A DNA stretch of 64,000 nt from Desulfocucumis sp964643075 (GTDB lineage: Bacteria; Bacillota; Desulfotomaculia; Desulfotomaculales; Desulfocucumaceae). The notes under the pieces were generated by a model. It was not told where the DNA came from and did no database searches. It saw nothing but the letters and a program-made list of their open reading frames with translations. Positions 1-7,639 of this stretch are shown one piece after another; position 1 is the stretch's first letter, and each line of letters opens with the position of its first letter. The translations under genes and the position numbers were made by a program. The stretch is taken from contig CAZXQO010000012.1 of NCBI GenBank assembly GCA_964643075.1, forward strand, positions 1-64,000, given 5' to 3'.

Positions 1-57
1 TTCGTCATTCCTGACGTCCGAAGTCCTACAACTGACGACCTGTTTTCCATCTTGCTT

Positions 58-79
58 CTGTTTAGTTTTCAAGGACCAG
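58..79 (-). promoter_or_regulatory. rRNA operon leader, boxA-like antitermination motif
   Basis: On the minus strand this reads CCTTGAAAACTAAACAG, matching the conserved CTTTGAAAACTAAACA segment found between the promoters and 16S rRNA of Firmicute rRNA operons, where it serves antitermination and processing. It lies downstream of three tandem promoters. The 16S gene itself should begin just beyond the left edge and is not in this window. A similar motif also occurs in some 16S-23S spacers, but the upstream promoters favour the leader position. Confidence 0.55.
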
Positions 80-114
80 TTTTCTTTCCGGCTGTTTACC
101 GCCGGCAAGATATT

Positions 115-143
115 ATGTTACCACTTTTGTTTCTTTCAGTCAA
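115..143 (-). promoter_or_regulatory. Sigma-A promoter P1 of rRNA operon
   Basis: Minus strand: TTGACT (143-138), a 17-bp spacer, TAACAT (120-115). It is the promoter nearest the rRNA leader and the first of three in tandem. The start-site region contains the AATATCTTGCCGGC block repeated in the other units. Confidence 0.75.
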
Positions 144-228
144 CCGGTAGTTTATTCCACCGCTTGGTCTTGCTTTGCAGGTTGTTGCACCTGCTTTTTT
201 ACCGGCGGTTTACTGCCGTCAAGACATT

Positions 229-257
229 ATTTTACCACTTTCGAGTTTCCCGGTCAA
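229..257 (-). promoter_or_regulatory. Sigma-A promoter P2 of rRNA operon
   Basis: Minus strand: TTGACC (257-252), a 17-bp spacer, TAAAAT (234-229). Box sequences and spacing are almost those of P1, 114 bp further upstream, and the flanks are homologous to P1. Confidence 0.75.
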
Positions 258-335
258 CCGGTAGTTTATCCACCGTTCAACCTCTCAGAGCAGAACTTCT
301 GCTCTGCTTACCTGCGTTTCCGCCGGCAAGATATT

Positions 336-364
336 ACTTTATCACTTTTTCAAGCTATGGTCTA
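336..364 (-). promoter_or_regulatory. Weak third promoter P3 of rRNA operon
   Basis: Minus strand: TAGACC (364-359), a 17-bp spacer, TAAAGT (341-336). The -35 box is poorer than in P1 and P2, but spacing and the downstream repeat match. It is probably the distal member of the tandem set. Confidence 0.5.
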
Positions 365-483
365 CAGGTGTTTTTTGCCGACTCTTCATTATTCTCCATA
401 TTCTGCGGAGACGTTTTTAATATTACCATGTCCGTACACATTTTTCAAGAGCATTATTCATGTTTTTCATAAATAGAATTCTC

Positions 484-521
484 AAAAAAAGCATCTGCTC
501 CTTCCCTGCAGATGCTTTTTT
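484..521 (-). terminator. Intrinsic terminator
   Basis: Stem GCATCTGC/GCAGATGC (491-498, 508-515) with a 9-nt loop and A/T tracts on both sides. It can act bidirectionally, ends the minus-strand gene at 527 and insulates the rRNA promoters from it. Confidence 0.85.
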
Positions 522-526
522 TATTT

Positions 527-784
527 TTATTCATCCTCAATTACTCTTGCAACATTAGTACCACAAATACAGCACTTCCCCCTGATTAAAAATCCATGTT
601 CAAACCCCTCATATAAATAATCTTTAATGCTTACGCTTTTTTGACACTTACTACACCAGACATTGCTCAATATTTTCTCACGAACAGCTTCCGGTATTTT
701 CATCCATTTTCTTACTAAATCGATAGGTACTGTATTCTTAGATATGTCTTCAGTATCCCCGTCGTCTCCTTCATCATTCTCCAT
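527..784 (-). CDS. Small protein with a four-cysteine zinc-ribbon-like core
   Basis: Encodes 85 residues: an acidic N-terminus, then a domain with CSKC and CCIC pairs about 30 residues apart, consistent with a zinc ribbon. I do not recognise a specific function. No convincing ribosome binding site precedes the ATG. The frame is continuous with the upstream DUF6155-like fragment through a single TAG at 830-832, and the 15 codons after that stop read as plausible protein. It may therefore be the C-terminal part of one longer gene now split by a nonsense codon rather than an independent gene. A terminator follows at 484-521. Confidence 0.45.
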   Translation of the reverse strand: MENDEGDDGDTEDISKNTVPIDLVRKWMKIPEAVREKILSNVWCSKCQKSVSIKDYLYEGFEHGFLIRGKCCICGTNVARVIEDE

Positions 785-829
785 CCACTTTATTTCGGAG
801 AAAGATCCTTCAAAAGAATCATTAATCCC

Positions 830-1368
830 CTAGCATCCTACGTCTTCTGTATCCGAAACTATTGCTTTAAGCCTATTTTTAAATTTTACAAACAACTCAT
901 AACTATTCTTTTTATTAATAAGGGCTACAATTTTATCAAAGGTTTCAGCCATATAGTCCACCATAGATTCGCTTATGTCTCCGTATTGGTCAATAAACTC
1001 TACTCCCATTTCCACAGAAAAAATCATAATCTCAAGTGCAAGGCTTTCATCTTTGCATATGCTTTTAAAGTCAGATACAGTTTTCTTTACTATACCTACT
1101 CTTAATTTGCCAAATCCTCTGCTGGGAAAGAACTCGTTCTTAATCTTCGTTTTATATGCTCAATAAAATCATTAAGTGCTTCGTCTCCCTTGAGTTTGAT
1201 ATTTACGAGGGCCTGGACTTCCTTACTCAGTTTATAGCTTTCAACAATCATTTTTACAAATTCATCAGTTGGCATTTTCGACAGCAGCTTCTTTAATTCG
1301 GTAATATTCAATGTACTATTCTCCATAAAAGTTTTTTTCATATCAAAAACCAAGAGCAGGATAACCAT
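830..1368 (-). pseudogene. DUF6155-like gene broken by a frameshift
   Basis: Two reading frames together give one protein. The first (from 1368; a likely start is the inner ATG at 1339) has the ITELKKLLSKMPTDEFVKMI N-terminus typical of DUF6155-like proteins. It leaves frame near 1141-1152, where the minus strand reads ATAAAACG. One extra A in that run would restore continuous sequence KNEFFPSRGFGKLRVG, which runs on in the second frame to the TAG at 830. The function of the family is unknown. A one-base deletion in a short homopolymer could also be a sequencing error, but the in-frame TAG and weak start of the next segment suggest real decay. Confidence 0.6.
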
Positions 1369-1388
1369 GGATCGTCCATCGCCGCATT

Positions 1389-1493
1389 TCAGCTTCCCCT
1401 AACCAAATCAAATAACCGCTTATTCTGATAAATACGCTCCTTGCCTACCTTCTCTGCTTCCGGCGGCAACATAGGTAATTTGAATTTATACAT
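1389..1493 (-). CDS. Possible 34-residue ORF, perhaps a Fic-family N-terminal remnant
   Basis: An ATG at 1493 follows AGAGGTGG at good spacing and opens a 34-codon frame containing LPMLPPEAEKVGKERI. This faintly recalls the proline-rich helix at the start of Fic/DOC proteins, but no Fic core follows. It sits upstream of the broken DUF6155-like gene in the same direction. It could be a gene remnant or a chance frame; the resemblance is weak. Confidence 0.22.
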   Translation of the reverse strand: MYKFKLPMLPPEAEKVGKERIYQNKRLFDLVRGS

Positions 1494-1604
1494 AGGCATA
1501 CCACCTCTTATACGGGTATTATATTGCATTATTTTACCCGCGTTAATTTAATACAGGTAAATTACTTTGATTTTTGCCTATGTCGTTTCGGTTCTTACCA
1601 CACA

Positions 1605-1645
1605 GAAAAAATGCCGGTCAAAGTATATTTCGACCCCAACCGGCA
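1605..1645 (-). terminator. Terminator of the SDR gene
   Basis: Minus strand: TGCCGGT (1645-1639) pairs with ACCGGCA (1618-1612) around a 20-nt loop, followed by a run of T (1611-1605). It starts immediately after the stop of the SDR gene at 1649. A diverged relative of this hairpin occurs at 3838-3875. Confidence 0.75.
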
Positions 1646-1648
1646 GTA

Positions 1649-2506
1649 TCATTTTATGTTAGATGCAGAAACTTTCGCACATCTGATAAGCCTTTCACAG
1701 ATGCTCCAGAGTTTCTCTTCGGCCTCCACATTTCTGAACTCACATACAATTTCTTTGCGCTGCTCAAAAAACTTACCGCTCATACCATCCACTTCAGGAC
1801 TGCTTGCAAGCCATACCGCTGTATCTGCCCCCTGTGCAACACTACGTCCTCCCCTCTTGTTTAGCTCAAACCGAGTTTCTGCAGACATTCCGCGAAAAAG
1901 ACCTGTCTCCGGCACTAGACCTGGCGCCATAGCATTAGCAGTGACACCGCTGTTTTCAAGCCGTCGCACGAGCGCCCATGTAAGCATTCGGTCACAGGCT
2001 TTCGACTGGGCATAGGCCTTCATGCCGTCATAAGGACGATGCTCGAACTGGACATCATCAAGATCGATATCACTTGCAAAGGAAGATGCCACATTGACAA
2101 TACGTGCCGGCGCATTCGCCTTAAGGAATTCGAGCAGTTCACACGTTAGCAGGTAGTAACCTAATACATTTGTGGCAAAAGTGAGCTCAATGCCATCAAC
2201 ACTATTCTGTCGCGGCTGCCCGGCCCGATTAACTCCAGCGTTGTTGACAAGTACATCAAGCTGGGAATACTTTTCGCGAAAGTGCCGCTCGAATTCTTGA
2301 ATGGATTGAATGCTGGATGTATCGATGTGCATAACGTCAATACTTATAGTGCCAGTGCTGCGAGAGATCTCTGCTGCCGTCTGCCTTCCCCGTAACATGT
2401 CACGGCAGCCAAGGACTATATCTGCCCCGAGTTTACCTATTTCTATAGCGATCTCTTTCCCGATACCAGACGTGGGACCAGTAATGACAACCCGCTTACC
2501 CCTCAT
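1649..2506 (-). CDS. Short-chain dehydrogenase/reductase
   Basis: NAD(P)-dependent oxidoreductase of the SDR family, about 285 residues from the ATG at 2506. Visible motifs are the Rossmann glycine motif TGPTSGIG near residue 10, NNAG at about 90, and the catalytic YAQSK (Tyr-x3-Lys) at about 165, preceded by the serine-bearing VASSFAS strand. It resembles the retinol-dehydrogenase/WWOX-like subgroup that acts on unknown hydrophobic alcohols or ketones; the substrate cannot be inferred. The frame is open upstream to a GTG at 2572, but GGAGAGGAGG lies between the two starts, so the ATG is preferred even though the spacing (about 17 nt) is long. It is a single gene followed by its own terminator. 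Confidence 0.85.
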   Translation of the reverse strand: MRGKRVVITGPTSGIGKEIAIEIGKLGADIVLGCRDMLRGRQTAAEISRSTGTISIDVMHIDTSSIQSIQEFERHFREKYSQLDVLVNNAGVNRAGQPRQNSVDGIELTFATNVLGYYLLTCELLEFLKANAPARIVNVASSFASDIDLDDVQFEHRPYDGMKAYAQSKACDRMLTWALVRRLENSGVTANAMAPGLVPETGLFRGMSAETRFELNKRGGRSVAQGADTAVWLASSPEVDGMSGKFFEQRKEIVCEFRNVEAEEKLWSICERLIRCAKVSASNIK

Positions 2507-2605
2507 AGAATTTATAAAAATTCCTCCTCTCCTTCCACAGTATGGATTATTATACAGAACTGAAAACTTCACAAAATGGCATTATAAATTCTTCATGTAT
2601 AAATT

Positions 2606-3418
2606 TTAGGCCAGTTGTTTTCTATTTTTTTTGTTCAAAACATTTTTTAAAATATTCATTCCATTGATTGCTGATGGGAATCCCGAATAAACAGTCAGTA
2701 AGAGCATAATCTCTTTTATCTCTTCAGCCGTTAACCCGATATTGAGTCCTGCATTTATATGGAATTTTAACTGGGGATGGGCATTGCCTAACGCTGTTAA
2801 TGCTGCAATTGTTGCTATTTGCCTATATTTGATGTCCAAGTTATTTCTTGTAAAAATATCAGCATAACTATGTATAATATACTTTACCAAGTCCGGTGAG
2901 AAATCATTATAAGCTCTTTCAAGCCGTTCAACCTGCATGCTGTCTAATTTAGAAAGTTCCTTGAATCCAGCTGCATACTTGTCGGTAGCAGATGAAATCT
3001 CATTCGTTGGGCTGTCCCCAATATTATCACTCATTCCTTGCTCATGACGTTCATTTAATACATTTTTTAAAGCATTCATCGCATTGATGCAAGTTGGAAA
3101 TCCAGAATATGCAGACATTTGTAGTATTATTTCTTTAACTTCATTAATTGTACACCCAACATTCAATGCACCATTCAAGTGAACCCTTAATTGAGGCTCA
3201 GCATTCCCTAATGCAGTTAGTGCAGCAACAACAGCAATTTCTTTTGATTTTAAATCCAGTCCATCCCTTGAATATATATCTCCAAAAGAATACTCAACTA
3301 TATATTTTACTAAATCAGGTGATATTTCATTTAAACTGTTATTTACATCTTCGCCGGCTTTCCCATCTACTTCTTGTAATTTTTTATATCCCCGCTCTAG
3401 CCTGCTTTCCTTTTCCAT
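2606..3418 (-). CDS. Tandem carboxymuconolactone decarboxylase-like protein
   Basis: 270 residues made of two homologous CMD-type domains (about 50-120 and 185-255). Each contains an ALTALGNAxPQL helix, an HxN-AxNxG segment, and a helix ending YSGFP-xxINxMNxLKNVL. CMD proteins are helical enzymes or AhpD-like redox proteins. The AhpD CxxC pair is absent here (isolated cysteines in the first domain, none in the second), so a peroxidase role is unlikely and the reaction is unknown. The start is the ATG at 3418 behind GGAGG at 6-nt spacing; it overlaps the end of the merR-type gene by 35 bp, indicating one transcript with translational coupling. Confidence 0.8.
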   Translation of the reverse strand: MEKESRLERGYKKLQEVDGKAGEDVNNSLNEISPDLVKYIVEYSFGDIYSRDGLDLKSKEIAVVAALTALGNAEPQLRVHLNGALNVGCTINEVKEIILQMSAYSGFPTCINAMNALKNVLNERHEQGMSDNIGDSPTNEISSATDKYAAGFKELSKLDSMQVERLERAYNDFSPDLVKYIIHSYADIFTRNNLDIKYRQIATIAALTALGNAHPQLKFHINAGLNIGLTAEEIKEIMLLLTVYSGFPSAINGMNILKNVLNKKNRKQLA

Positions 3419-3782
3419 TATTTTCCTCCATTTTTTTATATATATCAATCTTCATTGCAACATAATTCCTAACTTCTGTTAATTTCTTTATTTCACTATC
3501 AATTGAATTTAGGTGTTCTTCTAATATGTTTTTTCTTTCTGTGATTGTTGCATCTCCCATATTCCTTAATCGGGTATATTCTTTCATTTTACTTATTTTC
3601 ATTCCGGTTGATCTTAGCCTGTTTATAAATTCCAACCATTTTAAATCGGCTTTGCTATACATTCTTTTTCCTGCTGAATTTCTTTTTATGTTTTTTATTA
3701 GCCCAATACTTTCATAATATCTGAGAGTATGAGGCTTTATGTTCATCAATTTTGCTGCTTCACTTATTTCGAATCCCACCAT
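3384..3782 (-). CDS. MerR-family transcriptional regulator
   Basis: 132 residues with an N-terminal winged helix (ISEAAKLMNIKPHTLRYYES at 6-25) of MerR type, followed by a long dimerisation coiled coil (about 75-120). There is no conserved metal-binding cysteine set. It resembles the YyaN/AdhR/NmlR branch, whose members sense aldehydes or other electrophiles. The gene overlaps the downstream CMD-like gene and sits behind a promoter with a 19-bp spacer carrying a perfect dyad, the classical MerR arrangement, so autoregulation of the two-gene operon is the simplest reading. The inducer is unknown. Confidence 0.9.
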   Translation of the reverse strand: MVGFEISEAAKLMNIKPHTLRYYESIGLIKNIKRNSAGKRMYSKADLKWLEFINRLRSTGMKISKMKEYTRLRNMGDATITERKNILEEHLNSIDSEIKKLTEVRNYVAMKIDIYKKMEENNGKGKQARAGI

Positions 3783-3802
3783 ATAGCACCCTCCTCAAAA
3801 AA

Positions 3803-3833
3803 AGCATACCACTTAAAGTGTACTTTAAGTCAA
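3803..3833 (-). promoter_or_regulatory. MerR-type promoter/operator with 19-bp spacer
   Basis: Minus strand: -35 TTGACT (3833-3828), a 19-bp spacer, -10 TATGCT (3808-3803). The palindrome ACTTAAAGT-GT-ACTTTAAGT (9-bp arms, plus strand 3811-3830) fills the spacer and reaches the -35 box. The overlong spacer plus central dyad is diagnostic of MerR-activated promoters. The ATG of the regulator follows about 20 bp downstream. Confidence 0.88.
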
Positions 3834-3837
3834 CAAG

Positions 3838-3875
3838 AAAAAAGCCGATCAAGATGAATTCACACCCCAACCGAC
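3838..3875 (-). terminator. Terminator-like hairpin
   Basis: Minus strand: GTCGGTT pairs, with G-U wobbles, with GATCGGC, followed by six T residues. It matches the 1605-1645 terminator over its length (shared CCCCAACCG block). It would end the short gene at 3924-4148. Confidence 0.55.
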
Positions 3876-3923
3876 ACAACTTATGTTTTATTGTTTTAAC
3901 CTTACCAATACACAAAGCCTTGA

Positions 3924-4148
3924 TTATTCCATTATCACAAAAACTTCATCCACCATCCGGGCATATTTCTTTGTTAAACGGGATTTGACCAAGTTTGATT
4001 TAATAATATTATTCAAATCAGGACCATTTAATCCGGCATACTTTTTTAATAAATCAAATCCTTCTTCCGGTAGATTTGCAACAAAACACTGAGAGTATAT
4101 CGAAGTCCCATGGACAAAACATTGAAATCTTTCGACTGGCGTCTGCAT
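3924..4148 (-). CDS. Uncharacterised 74-residue protein, possibly a gene remnant
   Basis: I do not recognise a family for this frame, and its ATG lacks a clear ribosome binding site. In another frame, starting at an ATG at 4221, the minus strand reads MAKPGNQGNIKDRIIQASRI, like the first helix of TetR-family regulators. The two frames overlap, so the locus may be a shrunken tetR gene whose N- and C-terminal parts are out of register. A terminator-like hairpin follows at 3838-3875. Confidence 0.35.
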   Translation of the reverse strand: MQTPVERFQCFVHGTSIYSQCFVANLPEEGFDLLKKYAGLNGPDLNNIIKSNLVKSRLTKKYARMVDEVFVIME

Positions 4149-4551
4149 GGCTATTGCAAAATATGCGAGAAGCCTGAATTATCCTGTCCTTAATATTTCC
4201 TTGATTCCCTGGCTTAGCCATAGTAAAATATGCATATTATAAACATATAATATTGCTACAACAGAGGCGTTTGTTATGAATATAAAACCATCAGGCGATT
4301 CGCAAAAACTATAACATTGAAGTGGCCAAGTCCATGCAGGTGCTCCCAGAAAGATGCTCGTGCCTTAACGACTTGGCGTTGCCCGCGAATAATTGATTAT
4401 ATCGCGGATTGCCGTCAGGATTATCACTGGATGATATAACTAAAAGTAAATAATTAAACAGAGACAAGTATTAACTAAAAAGGTAATTCTAATTGGAAAG
4501 GAGCGAAATCCTGGGTCAGGGGAAAGTCTACCTAACAAAGCAATTAGTTTT
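4149..4551. other. Intergenic region without a recognisable gene
   Basis: About 400 bp separate the short minus-strand frame from the plus-strand receptor-like gene. It contains only short frames, including the TetR-like N-terminal frame near 4150-4221, and no clear RNA structure. GGAAAGGAG at 4495-4503 looks like a ribosome binding site, but it is followed by CTG rather than a standard start codon. Confidence 0.5.
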
Positions 4552-5397
4552 TTGAACCAGGTTGATAAAATGAGTATTTCTGACTGGAAGAACACAATTA
4601 TTATGGCTGAAAATTTTAAGACTCTACTTGGGGCAAAATTTGCTGTGGGGGTTACCGATAAGGAAAAATATCTTTATTATCAATCAGGCACAGCATTAGA
4701 AATGGGGATTAAGACCAACGATTTAATTAAAAAGGGGAGTTTGGCCTATCAAGTCCTTCAAACCAAAAGACGGGTAGAAGTAAAAATACCTAAAGAGATT
4801 TTTGGTGTGCCTTTTCAGGGAATCGGTTTACCATTAAAGGATTATGAAGAAAACCTTATTGGTACACTTTTAATAGGACAACCAATTCTAGCTCGGGAAG
4901 CTCTTTTAGATGACGCAAAAAGATTAGAAGGTTCTTTAGATGTAATTAACCAGACCACTACTGGTTTATCCGCTGCTTCAGAGCAGTTGGCTACCACTAC
5001 CACTAATTTATCTAGTCAAGCTGATGTAATTACTAATAACGTCCATAAAACAGACGCAGTCCTTAATCTAATTAAGGATGTAGCAGCCCAAACCCACCTT
5101 CTTGGTCTTAATGCCACAATAGAGGCCGCCAGGGCTGGTGATCAAGGAAGAGGATTCAATGTAGTAGCTGAGGAGATCAGGAAGTTAGCTTCCAGGACTG
5201 CAGGTTCTGTAAAAGAGATTACTAATACTCTTACCTTAATTAATTCGGCAATTAAAGACTTAAGTCAACATATTCACCAAATAGCAGCAGTTTCTGAGGA
5301 ACAGTCAGCCTCAGCAGAGGAGATTGCGGCTTCCATTCATGATATTGTGTCTATATCAAAAGAACTTAATGTATTAGCGGATGAGATTTATAATTAA
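4552..5397 (+). CDS. Soluble methyl-accepting chemotaxis-like signal protein
   Basis: Cytoplasmic receptor-like protein of about 281 residues with no membrane segment. The N-terminal ~130 residues form a sensor domain (WKNTIIMAENFKTLLGAKFA, then GIKTNDLIKKGSLAYQVLQT), as seen in small one-domain receptors of clostridia. The rest is a shortened signalling coiled coil with the highly conserved hairpin tip HLLGLNATIEAARAGDQGRG that contacts CheA and CheW. The start is uncertain: TTG at 4552 and ATG at 4570 lack good ribosome binding sites, and the frame stays open upstream to 4450 with plausible protein (NKAISFLNQVDKM). An original start may have been lost. The ligand is unknown. Confidence 0.8.
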   Translation: MNQVDKMSISDWKNTIIMAENFKTLLGAKFAVGVTDKEKYLYYQSGTALEMGIKTNDLIKKGSLAYQVLQTKRRVEVKIPKEIFGVPFQGIGLPLKDYEENLIGTLLIGQPILAREALLDDAKRLEGSLDVINQTTTGLSAASEQLATTTTNLSSQADVITNNVHKTDAVLNLIKDVAAQTHLLGLNATIEAARAGDQGRGFNVVAEEIRKLASRTAGSVKEITNTLTLINSAIKDLSQHIHQIAAVSEEQSASAEEIAASIHDIVSISKELNVLADEIYN

Positions 5398-5439
5398 TTC
5401 CTTACCCACACCCAGCCGCCTCACCAGCATAAAGCCAAG

Positions 5440-5634
5440 TCATTTTATAATCTCTTGCACTCTTCCAATTTGCCCATCAACGAGTCTAACTTTAATTCCT
5501 CTCGGATGTGCCGGTGAGTTTGTCAGGACATCTTTGACGACTCTGCGCGTCCTTTTCCCCGTCCCTTGATCTTTTTTTAAAATAATATCCACAGTTATAC
5601 CAGCATAAACATTTTTCCTATTTTGGGCTTCCAT
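5440..5634 (-). CDS. ywbE: YwbE family protein
   Basis: 64 residues matching the YwbE family (DUF2196) nearly end to end: RKNVYAGITVDIILKKDQGT, then RRVVKDVLTNSP, then HPRGIKVRLVDGQIGRVQEI. The fold is a small beta barrel of unknown role, common in Firmicutes. It is convergent with the chemotaxis-like gene, 43 bp apart. The ATG at 5634 has AGAAGGG about a dozen bases upstream. Confidence 0.9.
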   Translation of the reverse strand: MEAQNRKNVYAGITVDIILKKDQGTGKRTRRVVKDVLTNSPAHPRGIKVRLVDGQIGRVQEIIK

Positions 5635-5842
5635 AAAACGTCTTATCCCTTCTTTCTATCCTTACCACGCACTCCACATGTGGTAGGTAGGCTAAATCCA
5701 GTGGTCAGAATGGATGTCAAAATTCTATTTCAAAAGCCGCTAAAATAGCCATTTCTTAGCCCTTCAAATAAAGGCCTTCATCTATGCTAAGTATGAATTT
5801 CAGCCATACGGTTGAGAAAATAATATTGATGTCATATACAAT

Positions 5843-6943
5843 TCAATCATGTATTACCCTTGGACGGCTTTTCCAATCACCAAGCTCTATTGTCCAATAC
5901 TTTGCCCATTCCTTCATTTCCCCATATTCCGGGTGACTAGGATTCAACATGATTTCACGGAAGTTCACAAATCCTCCTACGCCGCCCACATCCTCAGGTG
6001 GTGTTTGACCACTCGCTTCCAGCAAGTAGGGTGATTCCTTGTCGTGGTCTTCGATCACACGCATAAGCTGGATTTCATGTTTCCAGTTATCCCCCATATC
6101 ATAGGTATAGAGCATATGCTTGTGCTCTGGAAAAAACTCTGATAAGGTGTGCCCTTTCATTAAAATAGCATCTTCATCGTACTCCAGGTCATCCTCAAAT
6201 GGAACAATTCTGGCAACCGGCATGCGCTTATTGCCGTCAAAGATGGTAAAGTCATATAGGTGGTAGTTCTGCCAGCTAAACACTGACTGCAGTACTTTGT
6301 GTAACCGTGCAAATTCCAGGTCCGCGGGTACAATAATCCTCCGCACCGCCTTGTATACCCCCAAATCAAGTGAGACCAGCAATTCAAAAGCACGGTATTT
6401 GTAGGCTTGCTTTCCTGTAAGCTCAGATAGTGCGTTAATCATTGCCCGGTAAGGAACAAACCCATCGTTAATGTTACTGGAATAATTGACATGACGGTAA
6501 TTTGCGGATGCTCCAACCGTATCACTGGACATTTTCTCAATACCGTTGTATTCTCTTCCAACATAGAAACAGCAGTCCATCCCCGCCTTTGTTACCCATG
6601 CTGCTGTCTGTCTATTGCGATTTTGTGCTAACTCTACTTCGCCTGCTAAATGCATGTATTCCACCACTACCTCGGGGTTTAAAGTCATGAACAACAGGGT
6701 ATTAGAAATGGCTGTTTTCATCATTTTTTCCACATTTTTCAGATATTTTCGTTTAACTTGGTAAATCGCAACAGTAAAGCGTGTAGCGTTGTTCACCAAC
6801 ACAATCATATCCTCTGTTCTATGATTGTCCCACACCTTTGTCCAGTTTGCTGTCCACGAAAACAGTGGATTTTCATCCTTTTGAGCAAACGGATGATTTA
6901 TTCCCACAGCATCCGCTAATTTTTTGGTCAGAGCAATTTGCAT
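5843..6943 (-). CDS. DUF6933 / plasmid pRiA4b ORF-3-like fusion protein
   Basis: 366 residues in two parts. The first ~165 residues match DUF6933-type proteins (MQIALTKKLADAVGI start, then MIVLVNNATRFTVAIYQVKR). From about 185 to the end is a pRiA4b ORF-3 domain, recognised by SWQNYHLYDFTIFDG, YTYDMGDNWKHEIQL and the PPEDVGGVGGF segment. This domain is widespread in mobile and accessory DNA, and its biochemical role is not established. It follows the helical protein gene at 7007-7609 by 63 bp in the same direction, so the two may be co-transcribed. Confidence 0.85.
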   Translation of the reverse strand: MQIALTKKLADAVGINHPFAQKDENPLFSWTANWTKVWDNHRTEDMIVLVNNATRFTVAIYQVKRKYLKNVEKMMKTAISNTLLFMTLNPEVVVEYMHLAGEVELAQNRNRQTAAWVTKAGMDCCFYVGREYNGIEKMSSDTVGASANYRHVNYSSNINDGFVPYRAMINALSELTGKQAYKYRAFELLVSLDLGVYKAVRRIIVPADLEFARLHKVLQSVFSWQNYHLYDFTIFDGNKRMPVARIVPFEDDLEYDEDAILMKGHTLSEFFPEHKHMLYTYDMGDNWKHEIQLMRVIEDHDKESPYLLEASGQTPPEDVGGVGGFVNFREIMLNPSHPEYGEMKEWAKYWTIELGDWKSRPRVIHD

Positions 6944-7006
6944 TTTCTCACTACCTTTTGTTAATCACAAAATTATTATCGTATCGCCAAATACAGTATA
7001 GAGTTA

Positions 7007-7609
7007 TTATTTTTTATAGAAACGACTATTGAGTTCATGCAAAGCAAGCAGCGGTCCCTGATTATAAGTTTCATTTGGATGCATCTTCTTCATTTCATAA
7101 AATTCATCCATCATCCAAGGAACAGTAGCTTCTTCTCCCCGAAAGCCAAGAATCAGACAAACTAATGACTGCACATAAGGGCTTCGTATCTCAGCATACT
7201 GTTCCTTCAGCAACGGAGAATAGTCCTTTTTACTTCTAGCAAGAAGCCGTATTGAATTTTCAATGAAAATATCATGGTTGCTACGCATCAGCTTTTCCGT
7301 CACCATAGGTAGGAGCACTTCTTCAAATTCCAATGCCCTTTTAATTAGGTCGACCCGATTGACCACATCTATTTTTTTACGTAAGAGCTGAAATATCTCC
7401 TCAGGGTTTTGTTCTGACTGGATTAGTTCCTTCTCCCGAGTGATCTGTTCAACGCGTTCATCGCTCACCCCTACTTGCTTCATCATTATTTCATTGGCTG
7501 TATCTTCGAGCCCTTCGTATAAAAGGATGCTATAAATAAACCGTTGCGCGGAGTTTTCCAAGTACGGATTATCTCGAAAAAATTTTTTCGTCAAAAGTTG
7601 TTTATACAC
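7007..7609 (-). CDS. Uncharacterised helical (HEAT-like) protein
   Basis: 200 residues, almost entirely predicted alpha-helical, with helix pairs such as LLPMVTEKLMRSNHDIFIE and YVQSLVCLILGFRGEEATVP that recall HEAT-like repeats. No catalytic motif is visible. GTG at 7609 follows GAGGTGAG closely and is the best start. It lies upstream of the DUF6933/pRiA4b gene on the same strand and probably forms a two-gene accessory unit with it. Confidence 0.7.
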   Translation of the reverse strand: MYKQLLTKKFFRDNPYLENSAQRFIYSILLYEGLEDTANEIMMKQVGVSDERVEQITREKELIQSEQNPEEIFQLLRKKIDVVNRVDLIKRALEFEEVLLPMVTEKLMRSNHDIFIENSIRLLARSKKDYSPLLKEQYAEIRSPYVQSLVCLILGFRGEEATVPWMMDEFYEMKKMHPNETYNQGPLLALHELNSRFYKK

Positions 7610-7639
7610 TTTCTCACCTCATGATTTTGATAAATTCAT

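Larger units (their letters stand above)
94..350 (-). repeat. Three diverged tandem copies of a promoter-bearing unit
   Basis: Units at about 94-162, 208-275 and 316-350 (partial) share a GCCGGCAAGATATTA-like start region, a -10 box, a TTTCGAGTTT-like spacer and a CAACCGGTAGTTTAT block behind the -35 box. Each carries one minus-strand promoter, so the repeat looks like promoter amplification upstream of an rRNA operon. No protein gene is credible in 1-480. Confidence 0.7.

Noticed and set aside
164..472. 102-codon plus-strand frame at the left edge
   Set aside because: It lies across the tandem rRNA promoters and their repeats on the opposite strand; regulatory DNA explains the region better.
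4495..4560. Possible riboswitch (GEMM-like) before the chemotaxis-like gene
   Set aside because: GAAATCCTGGGTCAGG is reminiscent of structured leaders, but no conserved c-di-GMP riboswitch core or tetraloop-receptor pattern can be built.
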